Below, in pieces: positions 6,708-8,713 of a stretch of 8,713 nucleotides of DNA. The notes beneath the pieces are model-generated. The model worked only from the letters and a program-made list of their open reading frames with translations, ran no database searches and was not told the DNA's origin. The position numbers were made by a program, and so were the translations under genes. How positions within the stretch are numbered: the first letter of the stretch is position 1; the number at the start of each line of letters is the position of its first letter. This stretch comes from Reyranella sp. (GTDB lineage Bacteria > Pseudomonadota > Alphaproteobacteria > Reyranellales > Reyranellaceae): NCBI GenBank assembly GCA_004296815.1, contig SCVT01000408.1:1-8713 (forward strand). Direction: 5' to 3'.

Positions 6708-7764
6708 AACGCTCTCCCATGCCTTTGAGGATGATGCGGTCGGCCTCGACCATCTCGGCGACCAGTTGCGGGAAGGTGGTGCGGTGCTTCCAGCCGAGCT
6801 TGGACAGCGCCTTGGCCGGATCGCCGAGCAGCAGGTCGACCTCAGTCGGACGGCGATAGGCCGGGTCGAGCGCCACCAGGACATCGCCGGTGCGCCGGCA
6901 GCAGCCCTGCTCGTCGTCGCCGTCGCCGCGCCATTCGATGGTGCGGCCGATCTCGCCGAAGGCGAGCTCGACAAACTCGCGCACCGTATGGGTCTCGCCG
7001 GTCGCCAGCACGTAGTCGTCGGGCGTGTCCTGCTGAAGGATGCGCCACATGCCCTCGACATAGTCGCGGGCGTGGCCCCAGTCGCGCTTGGCGTCGAGGT
7101 TGCCGAGATAGAGCCGGTCCTGGAAGCCGCGCTCGATGGCGGCGACGGCGCGGGTGATCTTGCGCGTCACGAAGGTCTCGCCGCGGATCGGCGATTCGTG
7201 GTTGAACAGGATGCCGTTGGAGGCGTGCATGCCGTAGGCCTCGCGGTAGTTCACCGTGATCCAGTAGGCGTAGAGCTTGGCCACCGCATAGGGGCTGCGC
7301 GGATAGAACGGCGTCGCCTCGCGCTGCGGCGTCTCCTGCACCTTGCCGAACAGCTCGGAAGTCGAGGCCTGATAGAAGCGCACGTCCTCGTTCATGCTGA
7401 GGATGCGGATCGCCTCCAGCATGCGCAGCGTGCCCAGCGCATCGGTGTTGGCCGTGTATTCCGGCGTCTCGAAGCTCACCTGCACGTGGCTCTGGGCGGC
7501 GAGGTTGTAGACCTCTGTGGGCTTCACCTCGCCCAGCAGCCGCAGAAGGTTGGTCGAGTCGGTCATGTCGCCGTAGTGCAGGAACAGCCGCACGTCGGCG
7601 TCGTGGCGGTCGCGGTAGAGGTAGTCGATGCGGTCGGTGTTGAGCGACGAGGCGCGGCGCTTGATGCCGTGCACCGTGTATCCCTTGCCCAGCAGGAAAT
7701 CGGCGAGATAGGCGCCGTCCTGGCCGGTGATACCGGTGATGAGGGCGATCTTGTCCTTGGACAT
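6676..7764 (-). CDS. gmd: GDP-mannose 4,6-dehydratase
   Basis: This 362-residue NADP-dependent SDR enzyme converts GDP-D-mannose to GDP-4-keto-6-deoxy-D-mannose in the cytoplasm, the first step to GDP-L-fucose. The cofactor motif GITGQDG (11-17) is followed by [19 protein letters not shown] (32-50), [13 protein letters not shown] (87-99), the catalytic Thr135 and Glu137 in STSELFG, and Tyr159 and Lys163 in SPYAVAK; these match Thr133, Glu135 and Tyr157 of the E. coli enzyme at an offset of two. [14 protein letters not shown] (227-240) and [15 protein letters not shown] (305-319) are further signatures. Length is normal for the family. ATG 7764 has a strong ribosome binding site and begins 17 bases after the upstream glycosyltransferase stop. 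No GDP-mannose synthesis genes are in the window, so the substrate must come from elsewhere. Confidence 0.97.
   Translation of the reverse strand: MSKDKIALITGITGQDGAYLADFLLGKGYTVHGIKRRASSLNTDRIDYLYRDRHDADVRLFLHYGDMTDSTNLLRLLGEVKPTEVYNLAAQSHVQVSFETPEYTANTDALGTLRMLEAIRILSMNEDVRFYQASTSELFGKVQETPQREATPFYPRSPYAVAKLYAYWITVNYREAYGMHASNGILFNHESPIRGETFVTRKITRAVAAIERGFQDRLYLGNLDAKRDWGHARDYVEGMWRILQQDTPDDYVLATGETHTVREFVELAFGEIGRTIEWRGDGDDEQGCCRRTGDVLVALDPAYRRPTEVDLLLGDPAKALSKLGWKHRTTFPQLVAEMVEADRIILKGMGERYVQPVLHAAQ
6712..6718 (-). promoter_or_regulatory. Ribosome binding site for fcl
   Basis: On the minus strand GGGAGAG lies 4 bases before ATG 6707, within the gmd coding sequence. It supports 6707 as the fcl start and independent re-initiation on the polycistronic message. 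Confidence 0.6.
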
Positions 7765-7772
7765 TCGGTGAA

Positions 7773-7779
7773 CCCTTCC
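7773..7779 (-). promoter_or_regulatory. Ribosome binding site for gmd
   Basis: On the minus strand GGAAGGG sits 8 bases before ATG 7764 in the short gap after the glycosyltransferase stop. It is one of the clearest translation signals in the window and fixes the gmd start. Confidence 0.7.
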
Positions 7780-7781
7780 GT

Positions 7782-8713
7782 TCAGGAGAAGACGATCTGC
7801 TCGGCGACGCGGTCCCAGGAGTAGGACGCGATCGCGTGGCGCTGGGCGGCGACGGCCATCCGTTCGAGGCGGGCCGGGTCGGAGACGGCACTGACGATGG
7901 CTTCGGCCAGCGCCTGGGGGTCGGGGCGGTCGACCAGGAAGCCGTGGCGGCCGCCATCGACCAGCTCGGGCAGGCCGTTGCGGCAGAGGCCCATGACGGG
8001 CGTGCGCGAGACCATCGCCTCGAGATAGACCTGTCCCCACGGATCGTTGAGCATCGGCTGCACCAGCAAGGCCGAGTCGCGGTAGAGCCGTTGCAGCTCG
8101 GCCCACGGCAGATGCGCACGCAGCGCCACGCCGGCGCGGTCGCCCACGTGGACGCGGCTGCGTTCGTCGCCGACGATGGTGAGGGTGAGATCGGGACGCT
8201 GCCGGCGCGCCAGGTCGAAGGCCTCGAGCAGCAGCAGGCCACCCTTCGCCTCGAAGAGATGCTTGGCGACGAACAGCAAGGCCGGCCGCGCGAAGTCCTT
8301 GTCGCCGAACCATGGCTCGATCGCACCCATGCCCGAGCCGACGGCGGTGACCCGATCGGGCGGCAGGCCGTAATGCGCGATCAGGTTGTCGCGGACATAG
8401 GCGCCGAAGGTGAAGATATGCGTGAGGCCCGCCAGCGACTCGCGCTCGGCCTCCTCGAAGGCACGCAGCGCGCGCGGCGTGTAGCGGTCGATGTGGAAGT
8501 GATGCCGGCGCGCGAGTTCCCAGCTGTGGTCGCAGTAGAGGTAGTGCCGCACGCCCTCGACCAGGTCGTTGGCCGGCAAGTCGAGCGTGCCGGTGTGCAA
8601 TACGTGACGGACGCCGAGGTCGCGCGCCTGCCGCGCCACCTCGCGCGCCACGCGCCGCCGCATCGCGAGGCTGCGCAGCACCTGCTCGCTGCTCACCGGC
8701 CGGCCGCGGCCCG
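7782..8713 (-). CDS. Glycosyltransferase family 4 (group 1), 5' end outside the window
   Basis: The frame stays open to the right edge, so the true start is probably beyond it. About 310 residues are visible, against roughly 370-400 for a typical GT4 protein. A GTG at 8696 is the outermost in-window start candidate. Numbered from it, features are [20 protein letters not shown] (54-73), AVGSGMG (118-124), the C-terminal Rossmann half opening [14 protein letters not shown] (140-153) with LLEAF, LTIVGDE (172-178), and the donor-binding region [12 protein letters not shown] (217-228) followed by [16 protein letters not shown] (231-246). The usual first Glu of the GT4 E-x7-E motif appears replaced by the DPWG sequence, while the second (Glu226) is present. 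It sits directly upstream of gmd and fcl, so it may use a GDP-sugar such as GDP-fucose or GDP-mannose; this is guilt by association only. Confidence 0.86.
   Translation of the reverse strand, partial: GRGRPVSSEQVLRSLAMRRRVAREVARQARDLGVRHVLHTGTLDLPANDLVEGVRHYLYCDHSWELARRHHFHIDRYTPRALRAFEEAERESLAGLTHIFTFGAYVRDNLIAHYGLPPDRVTAVGSGMGAIEPWFGDKDFARPALLFVAKHLFEAKGGLLLLEAFDLARRQRPDLTLTIVGDERSRVHVGDRAGVALRAHLPWAELQRLYRDSALLVQPMLNDPWGQVYLEAMVSRTPVMGLCRNGLPELVDGGRHGFLVDRPDPQALAEAIVSAVSDPARLERMAVAAQRHAIASYSWDRVAEQIVFS

Noticed and set aside
5448..6728. A 426-codon plus-strand open frame opposite fcl.
   Set aside because: It lies antisense to fcl, whose catalytic residues are all present. The composition is typical of a shadow frame and no domain is visible.
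6708..7061. A 5' extension of the fcl frame into gmd.
   Set aside because: It is an out-of-frame reading of gmd. ATG 6707 has a ribosome binding site and gives the normal family length.
6700..7824. A 374-codon plus-strand open frame opposite gmd.
   Set aside because: It is a mirror of gmd codons with a Val/Ala/Asp/His/Gly-rich composition; no motif or good ribosome binding site.

Overview
The window is GC-rich, densely packed bacterial DNA carrying the middle of a surface-polysaccharide (exopolysaccharide or capsule) locus of the Wzx/Wzy-dependent type. The high GC content, the codon use and the style of the proteins suggest an alphaproteobacterium. That is an impression from sequence character only; nothing here fixes the genus. 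There are no RNA genes, insertion sequences, CRISPR arrays or non-coding stretches longer than about 20 bases.

The left half (1-4285) is a plus-strand operon. It begins inside the gene for the initiating enzyme, a WcaJ/ExoY-type undecaprenyl-phosphate sugar phosphotransferase (3' part only). It continues with a GT4-like glycosyltransferase, a multi-pass O-antigen polymerase/ligase-like protein (Wzy candidate), and an exported right-handed beta-helix protein of the pectate-lyase superfamily with a Tat-like signal peptide. The last three genes are tightly coupled, with two ATGA stop/start overlaps.

The right half (8713 down to 4226) is a minus-strand operon. It begins inside a second GT4 glycosyltransferase (5' end outside the window). 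Then come gmd and fcl, which convert GDP-mannose to GDP-L-fucose, and a WzxC-type flippase. The 3' ends of the two operons overlap on opposite strands by 60 bp.

Read together, the genes cover these steps: loading the first sugar on undecaprenyl phosphate, adding further sugars (probably including L-fucose), flipping the lipid-linked repeat unit, polymerising it, and trimming or modifying the polymer outside the cytoplasmic membrane. The layout resembles colanic-acid-type loci. The export machinery (wza/wzb/wzc equivalents) and the GDP-mannose supply genes (manA/manB/manC) are not in the window. I did not find a clearly new kind of system. The points worth a second look are the unresolved start of the first glycosyltransferase, the antisense overlap of the operon ends, and the Cys-rich beta-helix protein co-expressed with the polymerase.
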